From assembly GCA_030847615.1 (NCBI GenBank), contig JAUMIR010000001.1:68895501-68959500 (forward strand): DNA of 64,000 nt. Reading direction: 5' to 3'. Both the position numbers and the translations under genes were made by a program. How positions within the stretch are numbered: position 1 is the first letter of the stretch; every line of letters starts with the position of its first letter. The notes below the pieces were generated by a model. The model saw nothing but the letters and a program-made list of their open reading frames with translations, did not search any database and was not told where the DNA came from. Shown in pieces: positions 54,642-64,000 of this stretch. Source of the stretch: Gambelia wislizenii (taxonomy: Eukaryota; Chordata; Lepidosauria; Squamata; Crotaphytidae).

Positions 54642-54659
54642 TTTCAATTTAGAAATACA

Positions 54660-56365
54660 GTTTAGGCATCCAAAGAAAGGAGACAAGCAAAATTACCAAG
54701 GGGATGCAAAGACAACAAATATAAGAGTTATAGATGTGAACAATTTTCAATGTGTCAGTTTCTGCAATGCTAGAAGTCTGGGGATGGAAGGGAAATTTCA
54801 TAGGGGGCAAAATTCTTATTTGAGGCAGGAGGCAATGCCTTCATTCAGCCCTCGCTTCTAGCTGTGCCTCTCTTTAACAGCAGTCTGTCCAAGTTGGTTG
54901 GGTCAGGAAACTGCAGAACACAAAGGAGCCACTGGGTGACACTGCAGTACCACTGCAGAGTTTCTGCTAGGGGTTTACAGGTTTACTGTCCTGGGCTGAA
55001 AGGAGGAGCTATGTGGAGAGTAAAAGATGCAAGGGAGATGAAAGATAATACATGTGAACAGGAGGAGAAAATGTGAGAGAAGCAGGAGAAGGCATGAACA
55101 GAGGGTTAGGGGGTAACAGGGTCATTTTTTTGCATAGCAGTATCAGTTTTGGGAAGCTTTTCTCTTTCAGCTGCCAAGTTTCAGAATCTTTCCAGCAGGA
55201 ACCCTCTTCCTGCCTATTGCATTTAACATGTTGCCACTAGCCAGCTGTTGGAAGCACAACTACAATGCATCCCACACCTGCAGAACAGTTGCACAACACA
55301 GTGATGTCTCTGATACAGGGGTACTATAGCTGTGATACTTCCCCCACCTCTTCCTTTCTCTTTTTCATTTTAACATGGAAGTTGCTATTGGGCTGGAGCA
55401 GTTTTAACAAATTCTTGGGCTAAAGGAGTTTTATTCAAGTGTTTAGCTAAAATAGTTTTCTGATAATGTACTTTGCTGTATTTCCAGCATGCATACATTC
55501 CTTAGCACCTGATCTTTCAGGACTATGCCAGGGCTTAAAGAGAAGAGTGATGGTGTTGGAAAACCACAAATTTGTCCCAAAGGCTGGGAGGATGTGAAAC
55601 ATTTAAGGGCTATATCTTTTCACTCCTATAAGAATGGAAGCATGGAGCTCTACACAGTCCTTTCCTGAACTAACATCTGCAGGCAAAGAACGAAATCATC
55701 ACATTACCGGAAAAGCAACAAATCATAGCCAGTACACCCACTGGGTAGAGCTGACCTTTGTCCATCCTGCTGCAACTGGAGTATAACATGCAGCCAGGGA
55801 TTAAGAAGTGCCACACTTTAGCTGCTAAAATTTAGTCCACCCTTGTCTCTTTTTGCAGGTTGTAGGAGAAGAGGAAAGAGATTCACAGGGCCTGAAGAGG
55901 ACCAAGAGGACCCTCTCCCATCTCTTTTGGAAAGGGTGCCATGGATCCAAAAGAAGTCAAATTCTGCTCAGAAATACACGTGAAATCCTAGATGAGTTTT
56001 ATGGGATACAAGGGAGGTTACAAGACCTTGAGGTTTACTTTTAAAGAGGAATTCATTCCCGTGACAAGTTGTGGTGTCTGGAAAGCAAAAAAGTAACTAG
56101 CTACATTACCTGTGGTGCCATCTGTTATTTTTTCATTATTTTTCATAACTAGGGGAAGGGTATACCTATAATTTATGAGAGAATGGTATAAAATGATAAA
56201 GATCCCCATCAAAATATCATGAAAAATGTCATTATAAAGTAGCTTTCTAAAGTAACAAAAAATAACTATTGTTCCACCAATAACTTGGTCCCAATTTGTT
56301 ATATTTCTTTTGAGATGTAACTTCATTATGCCCTTGCTACCAAAAAAGGCTGACTCATTACAGCA
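54660..56365. other. Unassigned intergenic sequence
   Basis: No domain-bearing frame, RNA gene or clear transposon found. 'ttttgcaggttgtaggagaa' at about 55853 resembles a splice acceptor, but no coding exon follows that I can recognise. Confidence 0.35.
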
Positions 56366-56369
56366 AGAG

Positions 56370-56492
56370 TGAGAATTGTATAGCCCTCCAGATGCAGTTG
56401 AACTGCTATTCCCAGCATTTCTCACTGACTATGCTAGCCAGGGCTGCTGGGAGTTGCAGTCCAACAAAATCTGGAGAGCTGTAGAATTCCAT
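56370..56492. mobile_element. Foldback MITE (hAT-type), diverged
   Basis: 'gagaattgtatagccctcca' pairs with 'tggagagctgtagaattcc', and inner 'gttgaactgctattcccagc' with 'gctgggagttgcagtccaac'. Same family as 15847-15970. Confidence 0.65.
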
Positions 56493-56494
56493 CT

Positions 56495-57625
56495 TCTGTG
56501 TTATAGATATAATGACGTTTCTTCCAAGATCTGATCTTGCCTGCATTTGTCTATTGGACATAAGCTGGACTCTGAAGCAAATACTACCACCATTGGTTTG
56601 CAGAGTCCATTTTAGCCCTGCCATTGCTCCTGTGCTGGTAGACAGGCAGGCATGCAGGCAGGCAGGCTGCCTAAGGCAGATGGATAAGCCAATGATGCCA
56701 CTTCCTCCTGCGATGCTGAAGGGAGCTGCCCAGATCAGGTGCAGCCCTGCGTGCTCTGCCTCACGTACAGAGATGCTGTCTCTATCCTCCAGCTATTCTG
56801 TTTCCTGCCAGCTCATTCACAGAGGAGTTTGTTCCTTTTCTTTCTTCCCCCGGCGGAGATGTGAACACAGACAGTGAGTTCCATTCAGATTAGCAAACTG
56901 GCAGAGCCTGCACCTGCGTTGGAGGCCGTGCTTGTACGCCTTTTGTACGCGTGCCAACCACTTCTGTGCGGGCGTGATTTTGCTATCGGTTCTGCGGATG
57001 CCTTGTTTCAAAGAATGGAAAAAGTGGTGCGTGGAAAAGTTTCATTTTTGCATTAAAATTCCCAGTCCCCCCAACCATAATGGCCATACTGGCTGGGAGG
57101 TTCTGGGAGCTGTAGTTCAAAACGGAACGTTTCCAAGCTTGGGGTGAGGGGCCCAACAGGTGAGTTGAGATTCAGGACCCAAATATGTGTTCAGAGTGGA
57201 CACACTTCAGTTCCCTACCAATAATACCAGCCTCTTTCCTTACCATGTGTGTGTGCATGCATGTGTGCGCACGTGTGGGTTTGAGAGAGAGAGAGAGAGA
57301 GAGAGAGAGGTGGAGGAGGAGAGAATATTAAGAAATCTGAAGGAAGAGGAAGAACAGAGAACTTGGGAGTGTTCTCCATGAGAGGGCTGGGGTGGATTAC
57401 ATTGATGACACCCTCAGGCTTTGTGGATTATTCACCTGTCAGAAGGAAAAGACAGCACCTGGATTTATAGCTCCCTTTCTTTTCACAGGAACTGTTTTAT
57501 TTGCTGGAAAGAAGAATTCTGGGGAGTGAGACAAACTCCTACTTGGCATATGTTGTTGCCCGGAAGAAAAGGAGTAGAGGCACAAACAAAGGAGGCTGCC
57601 TTTAACAGAGTCTGAGCCTGCTTAA
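56495..57625. other. Unassigned sequence including a (GA)n microsatellite
   Basis: A GA repeat lies at about 57280-57309 and a small foldback trace at 57060-57130. The stretch 56640-57000 is fairly GC-rich and complex and might be regulatory, but no gene is recognisable. Confidence 0.4.
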
Positions 57626-57629
57626 ACCA

Positions 57630-57775
57630 ATAGTGGCCACACAGACTGGCAGCAACTCTATGGGGTTTCAAAGAGAAGTATTTCCTACTTTTTGTTGGAG
57701 AGGTCAGAGACTGAATTTGGGATCTTTAGTATGCAAAGCTGATGCTCTGCCATTCATCTATGGTCCTTACCTCAC
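57630..57775 (-). mobile_element. tRNA-headed SINE, minus strand
   Basis: Minus strand: 'agggaccatagatgaatggca'-like A-box region (split by changes), 'gcatcagctttgcatactaa' and 'gatcccaaattcagtctctg' (B box). Same MIR-like type as 20525-20640, with extra sequence to 57630. Confidence 0.6.
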
Positions 57776-58199
57776 CGTTTATTTGTATATCAATAAGACC
57801 ACCTTAGGACATATAGCCCCCCCACTTGTGGTTTCCTACCATTATCTGTCTCCAGAGGGCAGCTGCCTCACTCTCCCTAATGGCAGGAGCTGGCCTTGAC
57901 AGCAACCGTCATGGAGTCACAGGGATTTCCACATGGTCTTACAGGGCTTTCCATATGCTCTTCATCCACATCTTGCCTAGATTAAATCTGGTTTTGCTCC
58001 AGTACTAGCTCATTGTTGAGCTCACAGAGCATCCTTGGAGCAGCCTTTATCCCTCAAGGCTGTTCTTCCATGGGCAACATGTGGAAACAACTCTGACCTA
58101 GGTGTGGAGACAGAGGAGATAAGGACATTGCATTGGTCACCTTGACTTTCAGCAATAGAATAGATATAGAAATCAAGAAACAAGTGTGTATCTGGCTTT

Positions 58200-58290
58200 T
58201 AAAAAACTGATTCTCTTTGGGAGCCGCCTGGAGCCTTACTCTGGAGGAAAGGCAACATACAAGTGAAACAAACAAACAAACAAACAAACA
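58200..58290 (+). repeat. LINE 3' tail ending in (AAAC)n
   Basis: 'gggagccgcctggagcctta' then 'ggaaaggcaacatacaagtg' and five AAAC units (58267-58289). Tail type as in CR1/L3-like copies. Confidence 0.55.
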
Positions 58291-58639
58291 TCTGCCCAAA
58301 GTATGGTCTAATTCCCAATGAGACAACTCCTCTTGCTAGTCATGAAGTTCTGGATAGACACAAAGATCCTGTTTAGGAAGGATGGGGGAACCACCTCTGT
58401 TAGAGTTAGCCTAGAATTGGAAGAACTCCTTGAGGGCTCCTATCAAGGCCAGACCTATTATTAGGTAGAGTGAGACAGATGCCACAGGTGACAGATACTG
58501 GAAAACAACAGCAAGATGGAAATTCACCTGTCAGTACACTTGGCTTTTGTACATAAAGTGGAGCTTGTCCTTCATGTCAAGCAGCGAAATAACCTTGGTC
58601 AAAATATCTCTGACCTTACAATCAGCTTGGTTTTAATAT

Positions 58640-58790
58640 GATAATTTATTCAATTGCTTGTTCATTGTTCTCTAAATTTATGACCTATTTATTTTAGCAA
58701 AATTTTCTGTAACTTGTGTTGTAAGCTGCTTTGGGTCCTATAATTATCATAGTGTAATGGGAGAAAAGTGGGTTATTAAATAAATAAATG
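58640..58790 (+). mobile_element. CR1/L3-like LINE 3' tail, plus strand
   Basis: 'gttgtaagctgctttgggtc' followed by 'gggagaaaagtgggttatta' 'aataaataaatg' matches the tails at 12090, 15720 and 23840. Confidence 0.65.
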
Positions 58791-58794
58791 TCAT

Positions 58795-60265
58795 GTGGTG
58801 AGGGAATTGTGACAGTTGTAGTATAAAGCAGTAATGTTTCCAAGCTTTATCTAACATGGGCAGATCTATAGGAAAATTGTGTGACTGGAGCAAACCTGTG
58901 GGCCACCAGTGGGCAAATTATAGACTGCAGCTCCCATAAGTCCCTTTTCACACTGAGACACGCCACAGCTTTATGGGTTTCCTGAGTGAAGCAGACCACA
59001 TAGGCCAGCTCTGTTAGCATTTCGGACAGTGCTCTAGGAAGCAAAGGTTGCTTCAATGTCATGGAGTCACTCTGGAAAGGGAAAATGGGAAGTGAAGGGG
59101 GATCATTTGAAAAGTCAGGATTAGGAAAATAAAGGAAAAAGAGTATTGGAAAGGGTTAAAAAAAAAGTAGTCTTGGAAGTGGGCCAGAAAGGGGCACATT
59201 TCAAGGGAAAGGATGTAAAGAGAGAAGGGAGACTGTTAGGGGAAGGTTGGTCTGGGGAGAAGGAAATGGGAGAGGGAAGCAGGGAGAGTCATGTTTTCCT
59301 TTGGCACCTGGGCTATTATCAGATCCAGCCGGGCTTGCCAGATGCTGCATATTTTGAAGTGTAGTAAGTAATTGCTTTGTGTGTGCTTGTATGTATGCCA
59401 GTGGCAAATTCAAGTACAGATCCACTAAGGTCCAAGTCTGCCTAGCCATTGTCCATCAACTTTTCAATCACTGAGAGATTTGCCTGTGTAATGCCAAAGA
59501 AGGATTTGGTCTCTTCTTCAAATGGGATAGTGTGTGACAAAACAGGGGGCAAGCAAGTTTCAAAGGTTTAAATATTCCTCTTGACAGCCATATCCTCTGA
59601 TTAGTAAGCCTTTGCTTCCAAGGGCTGCTTTGCACATTGTATCTTAAAGGCACATGAGCACACACACACACAAACATGCATATGATACCTAGCTATTTAT
59701 GTCACCCTTACCCAAGCTGAAGCCCCTGAAGTGTAATGGACTAAAAGTTCCTTAACCCTCCAGCAATCTGGCCAGCAGATTATGGGAATTATAGGCTAAT
59801 ACATCTGGAGAGGGCCCTAGGTTGAAGGAAAGTGGACTCTATCATACCAGTTACGCCAGAGAGATAAGATTGACTTGTGACTCTCATGCTACCTACACCG
59901 ACAAACTCATATTTGCCGCTCTAAATATGTGAAGCAGCCCTAGTTTGGACCAGTGGCTGTATTTTCTCACCCCAGTGAGTATAATTTGCAAGCATGACCA
60001 GTGACCGCACTTTCCTCTTCACCTTGACTCAGACTTGGAAGAACACTTCACGTAATTGAGGAAATGCACTTAGACAAGGGAACCTTATGCCATGATAAAG
60101 GGTGGTCCCCATGGGGCCACCTTCAATTTATTTTATGACTAATGGTTCCCCTCATCCCTCACCCCAGTTTGATAGCCCCCCCTCCTTAATAACAAGAAAT
60201 TGTTCCAAGAGCTTTCCCCTGTAGCTTTCTATAGATGTTCCAGCGTCAGCTGAAGCCCTAGAAGC
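58795..60265. other. Unassigned intergenic sequence
   Basis: A foldback-MITE trace at 59745-59815 and short CA repeats near 59658 are visible. No gene seen. Confidence 0.35.
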
Positions 60266-60269
60266 CAGC

Positions 60270-60475
60270 AGGATATGGGTTTGTTGTTGGTATGCACCTT
60301 CTGGTTGACTCCCTATCACCAGTGTGTGTGTATGTGTGTGTGTCTTCTTGGAAAGATTTATTCAGAGTTTTGCCACTGCCTTCCTCTTAGGCTGAGAGAG
60401 TGTGACTTGCCAAAGGTCACTCAGTGGGTAGGTAGTCCAAGACTCAAACCACTACACCATACTGCCTCAATTGGT
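60270..60475 (-). mobile_element. tRNA-derived SINE, minus strand
   Basis: 'cttggaaagatttattcaga', 'gctgagagagtgtgacttgc', 'ccaaaggtcactcagtggg' and 'caaaccactacaccatactg' are the minus form of the family at 62806-63032. Part of the B-box region is deleted, and a TG repeat (60324-60343) has grown in the tail. Confidence 0.75.
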
Positions 60476-60769
60476 GGATACAATCCCACCCCATGCCACA
60501 CCTCAGGGATTTCTAGAGAAAAAGCAAAGCTCTCCAGTCTCTTCAGGTAAGATTCTAGGGAGTGTCTGGGGGCACTTTGGAGTACTTTCCCCCCAATTTT
60601 TTTAATGGCCCTGGCGGCCACAACCATTTTCCCCACTGGTGCGCTATAACAGTGGCTCATAGCCTTTTCTTTACCAGGGACCCGCTTTGAATATCTTTTG
60701 TTGCCATGGACCCCCAAGACTTAAAATTTAAAACCCAAATAACAACAGCAATAATAATAATAATAGATT

Positions 60770-61181
60770 TTCCTTGGGATTTTTCTAGGCTGTGAGGCCG
60801 TGTTCTGGAAGACTTTCTTTCTGATGTTTTGCCTGCATCTGTGGCTGGCATCTTCAGAGAATGGTTGGGTAGGAGTGTATGTGGAGTTTATATGCTGTGA
60901 ACCCCTGTTGGGGAGTATATGTAAATTTGTGTAATTGTGTAATTTTTACACAAATTATGCAGAAAGCACGGGATGAGTCCTTCCTGAATCTTCATTTGCA
61001 AAGAAAAGCCAGAGAGAGAATGCTTAGTTTCTGGGTATAGAAATGCAAGGCTCGTTAGTGTCTGTTTGGCTAATTGTTGGTTGATGGGCCATTATCTGCT
61101 GGGAATCCCCCTGTCCCTGGGTGGAATTCCTTTGTAAGTGTTTGGTTTTTATTCTATTGTTCTTCAAAACTGGGAGCCAGA
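60770..61181 (-). mobile_element. Penelope-like element 3' end, minus strand, nested in hAT
   Basis: 'ctgtgaggccgtgttctgga', 'gcctgcatctgtggctggca' and 'gggccattatctgctgggaa' match 22590-22920 in the same orientation, up to 'aactgggagccagat'. A short LINE tail interrupts it at 60960-61018. Confidence 0.85.
60960..61018 (+). mobile_element. LINE 3' tail (about 60 bp) nested in the Penelope element
   Basis: 'gcagaaagcacgggatgagt' 'ccttcctgaatcttcatttg' 'caaagaaaagccagagag' is the 3' end of the LINE found at 6925 and 53806. It interrupts sequence that is continuous in the Penelope copy near 22740-22790, so it is an extremely 5'-truncated insertion. Confidence 0.75.
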
Positions 61182-61379
61182 TCCTGCAAGTTCGTGGCTG
61201 GAGTGGATTGAATGTTAATGCGCAGGCTAAGCCAGCTGGCCAGCCTTTGCCTTGGCCCATCACTGGGGTCGCTCCACTGCAGGGAGGAGGTGGGCCGAGA
61301 AGCCTTCAAGCCCTCCGTGGGAGGACATCCCGGACCCCAAGTGAAGACCCGCTGCTCTGTAATAAAGGTCTTGCTCCTC

Positions 61380-62130
61380 CAGGTGCTGCTGCGCTCTATC
61401 TGTTTCCCGCGAGGGGCGCAGCAGCCCTTTCCTCCTCTTCCTGCCGGTGCTGCTCCCTGAAGCGGAGGCCTACTCGGTTGCAAAGGCAAGGCCTCGGGAG
61501 GCAGCTTCGCCGTCCTTAAACTAGGTGGCAGTGGCTACCTAGTTTTTATGAATGAAGCGGCGGCGGCGGCGGCCAGACAGGAGGCGGCTGGACGGGGCTG
61601 GCGGGCGCTGGCCTGGCCCTTCCCTCCAAAAGCGCTCCGTGGCGGCGCGTCTGGCGGGGCGGGCAAGCAAGGCGAGGCGGCCCCACCCCCTGCTATTAGC
61701 ATAAGGGCGGCGGAGGAGGTTTACATGTCATTCTGCACGTTGCCTCGCAGTGATCCAAGCAGTTAAGCGGCCTTGGCAGCCGCCCAGCCAGTCAGCTGCT
61801 TCCCCAGAGCCAAAGGAGGCCGAGCCCCAGCCTCCGCCGCCGGTTTTAAGGTGTCCCCCCGCGCGCCTAGCTCGCCCGGCCACCTTGGCCCAAGGAAGGC
61901 CCTCAAGCGCAAGACAGGCAGGGTGGGACAGTGGTTAGAGAACTCTCTTAGGGAGAAGAGGAAGGTGGTGGTGGGGGTGATGGCTGCCACTTTAGAATGG
62001 AGTGTTTTATCCCTCCTCGCGTCCTACCCCCTTCTCCTTTCTCCGTCTTTACTCCTCACAGTGGAGCGGAAGCCCCGTGTTTCCTTGTGCTGTGAAAGCT
62101 TTTAAAGGACACTTGTGTATACGAGCGCAC
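61380..62130. promoter_or_regulatory. Second CpG island, gene unknown
   Basis: CpG-rich sequence with GGC repeats (61557-61572), runs such as 'ggggcgggcaagcaaggcg', and several GC boxes. It is unlike the flanks and partly beyond the hAT element. An open frame at 61548-61766 (72 codons, Ala/Gly-rich, from the GGC run) and others overlap on both strands, with no recognised domain. The island could be the promoter of a gene or lncRNA whose body lies to the right of, or across, the window edge. Confidence 0.65.
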
Positions 62131-62168
62131 GCACACACACACACTCCGCACATCTGAGGAAGTAGACC

Positions 62169-62558
62169 CAGGACCGGCTTAAGGAATTTCGGGGCCCCAT
62201 ATGTTTATCTCAGGTCAATGTAACCTAACTCAACCTAAGCTATTCACAGGACAGGATATTCAGATTATTACTATTAATGTTTTTGCAGGAGGAGGGTTAC
62301 TACAGGCCCCCCTCACAATGATGGGGCCCCCTGCAGGATCGGTTTAAGGAATTTTGGGGCTCCCTGCAATGCTTTATTGGAGGGGGGCATATGTTTATCT
62401 CAGGTCAATGTAACCTAACTCAACCTAAGCTATTCGCAGTACAGGATATTCAGGTTATTACTATTAATGTTTTTGCATGAGGAGGGTTACTACAGGCTCC
62501 CCACAATGATGGGGTCCCCTGCGGATGCTGACACCACCGGTGCCTTAAACCGGCCCTG
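62169..62558. mobile_element. hAT MITE with 8-bp target duplication and internal tandem duplication
   Basis: Ends 'caggaccggcttaagg' and 'ccttaaaccggccctg' are imperfect inverted repeats. 'agtagacc' flanks both sides exactly (62161-62168 and 62559-62566), the hAT signature. Inside, a 165-190-bp unit is repeated: 'catatgtttatctcaggtca' occurs at 62198 and 62388, and the end-like 'cggtttaaggaatttt' recurs at 62341. Confidence 0.9.
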
Positions 62559-62636
62559 AGTAGACCAAGCTTACCAAAGCTCATGCTACAATTTCTTTCA
62601 GTTAGTCTCAAAGGTGCTACAAGATCCCCTTGCTTT

Positions 62637-62660
62637 TACACACACACACACACACACACA
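62637..62660. repeat. (CA)n microsatellite
   Basis: Twelve CA units following a repeat trace ('gtctcaaaggtgctacaaga'). Confidence 0.9.
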
Positions 62661-62805
62661 GATATCACTGACTGAACATTCCCAGTGAAGTGTAGCAAAT
62701 CTGGCTTGGTTGATAAGCAATTCACATACCTTCTCCATCTTTTTGCAATGTAGTGTCAAGGTAAAAATTCAATAGGTGAAGCTTTTCCGGAGAGGTGCAT
62801 TAAAT

Positions 62806-63032
62806 GTTGTTGTTGTGTGCCGTCAAGTCGTTTCCAACTTGTGGTGACCCTATTGTGGGGTTTTCTTGGCAAGATTTGTTCAGGGGTGGCGGTTGCCTTT
62901 GCCTCTTGAAGCTGAGAGGGTGTGATTTGCCTAAGGTCACCCAGTAGGTTTCCATGGCCGAGAGGGGATTCAAACCTTGGTCTCCAGAGTTGTAGTCCAG
63001 TGCTCAAACCACTACACCATGCTGTCTTTCCT
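62806..63032 (-). mobile_element. tRNA-derived SINE, near full length, minus strand
   Basis: Minus strand from 63032: 'catggtgtagtggtttgagc' (A box), 'actggactacaactctggag', 'accaaggtttgaatcccctc' (B box), 'gggtgaccttaggcaaatca', and the tail 'aagttggaaacgacttgacg' 'gcacacaacaacaac'. The best-preserved copy of this family in the window. Confidence 0.9.
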
Positions 63033-63034
63033 TG

Positions 63035-64000
63035 AATGTCTGCCTGCGCTATAACAAAGGCAAGGGGAGCATGAGGAGCAGCGGGAGCTGGCTGCCATTC
63101 TCTGCACAGCAGTTGTGAAGAACACACAGCCCTGTTGGCCAGAGTAGTGAAGAGACTCAAGGAAGAAGGTCTTTCCAGGATCAGTCCTTGCCTTTTATCT
63201 GTGCTGGATCTGATCTTTACCCCAATGAGACATCTGTATCTGTGTACGCCTTCACATTTACTTAACCTGTGTTACCTGAATTGCTTAGGTCCGTGGAAAT
63301 TCCATGTGTGTCCGAACCTTAATTTGGGGAATTTAATTAGCTCAAATTGCCATGCAAGAGGTTGGGTAACTGCGGGGATCTTTCGACCTGTGTATACCAG
63401 TAATCACTGAACAAACTCAAGCCAGAACGTACAATAAAATGGTTTTTTATTAGAATTTAATCTTAACAGCATTCACTCAAACTTCAAGCAGTCACACAAG
63501 CCTATCAAAGAAAGTAGGAAGTATTTGGATAGAGGAATAGAGTGAGGGGATTGTGGGTTATATTATACCGATTCGAAGACCAAAGATTTGTGTAGCAGCT
63601 GCAACTCTGGTGACACAGATGGATGGAGTGATGGTGCGGGTGGGGGGGGAAGGAGGTCTGCACCAGCTTTGGTGGTGGTTTAGAGTGATACTTATATTCG
63701 ATATTTCCCTTGAAGGAACAGGATATAGAGTAGAATACAACGTCTACCAGAGATTCCCAGGACTGGACAAAGGGTTCTCTGGGTGTGTTAACAATCATTG
63801 ATGGGCTAGTCATTTAGGGCTGAATGGGCACAGGCAACCTTCTATTATGTATGAGGGAAAAGAGGAAAAAGCCATTTTGAAATCACTGAGTGCTCAGCTA
63901 TCCTTCAGTGGATTAGTGGAGGACTCATTTCCAGGTGTTTTAGGAAGAACTCTGACCTGGATATGACCTGTTTAAGGGATTTCCAAGGCCCCTCCCTAGG
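63035..64000. other. Unassigned right edge of the window
   Basis: No domain-bearing frame. Around 63430-63460 'caataaaatggttttttatt' has polyadenylation hexamers on both strands, and the minus strand upstream of it ('ttctggcttgagtttgttca') might be an LTR or a 3'UTR, but nothing confirms this. Confidence 0.35.

Larger units (their letters stand above)
60650..61354. mobile_element. Non-autonomous hAT element split by a Penelope insertion
   Basis: The left part (60650-60770) starts 'cagtggctcatagcc' and matches 27872-27960. The right part (about 61182-61354) matches 28070-28245 ('ccagcctttgccttgg', 'ctccactgcagggaggagg', 'gtgggaggacatcc') and ends 'gtgaagacccgctg'. Flanks 'cgctataa' and 'ctctgtaa' may be a diverged 8-bp target duplication. 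Confidence 0.75.

Noticed and set aside
61548..61766. Ala-rich N-terminus of a gene at the second CpG island
   Set aside because: The Ala run is a GGC microsatellite, the start context is weak, and no recognisable sequence follows; left as an unannotated part of the island.
63400..63560. 3' end of a minus-strand gene or a retroviral LTR
   Set aside because: Polyadenylation hexamers occur on both strands, but no coding sequence, paired LTR or target duplication is visible.
1..64000. CRISPR arrays, operons, phage or plasmid features
   Set aside because: No regular direct repeats with spacers were seen, and all evidence points to vertebrate nuclear DNA.

Overview
The window looks like nuclear DNA of a squamate reptile, probably an iguanian-type lizard. 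The squamate call rests on the repeats: 5S-rRNA-headed SINEs, tRNA-headed SINEs with the reptile tail, a BovB (RTE) 3' end, Penelope-like elements, a DIRS retrotransposon, CR1 and CR1/L3-like LINEs, and many hAT, Tigger-like and Harbinger-like non-autonomous DNA elements. The lineage within squamates is only a guess. There are no operons, CRISPR arrays or prokaryotic features.

One protein-coding gene is certain: MRPL14 (mitochondrial ribosomal protein uL14m), on the + strand. Its coding sequence lies in two exons (18357-18430 and 24274-24640). They join in frame across a phase-2 intron into a 146-residue protein, against 145 in human. A polyadenylation signal follows at 24711. A CpG island at about 1.8-3.5 kb is the likely promoter. 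It holds an NRF1-type site, a pyrimidine-rich start region and a + strand splice donor at 3355 (candidate 5'UTR exon 1). It also holds a strong minus-strand donor just left of 2834. In human, MRPL14 is head-to-head with TMEM63B, so this island is read as a shared divergent promoter, with the left 2.8 kb probably TMEM63B intron 1. That last step is inference.

Layout: 0-1.8 kb, mostly unassigned; 1.8-3.5 kb, CpG island with a 46-bp perfect palindrome; 3.5-18.3 kb, MRPL14 intron 1 filled with SINE, CR1, Penelope, Tigger, BovB and LINE pieces; 18.3-24.7 kb, the MRPL14 coding exons; 24.7-28.6 kb, a palindromic MITE, a long minus-strand LINE with a CR1 inside it, and a full-length hAT element; 28.65-32.86 kb, a degenerate, internally deleted DIRS element with gag-like and RT remnants and a Tigger-like MITE in its end; 33-60 kb, intergenic DNA with dispersed transposons and unassigned stretches; 60.6-61.35 kb, a hAT element split by a Penelope element that itself carries a LINE tail; 61.38-62.13 kb, a second CpG island of unknown ownership; 62.1-64 kb, a hAT MITE with an internal tandem duplication, a tRNA-SINE and unassigned sequence.

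Apart from MRPL14, every open reading frame I can explain is either transposon-derived (RT, gag or GIY-YIG fragments with stops) or a chance frame in GC-rich or simple-sequence DNA. I found no convincing new multi-gene system. The points most worth checking are the divergent promoter with its palindrome, the orphan CpG island near the right end, the decayed DIRS element, the nested Penelope insertions with 12-bp target duplications, and a Harbinger-like TIR shared by three different non-autonomous elements.
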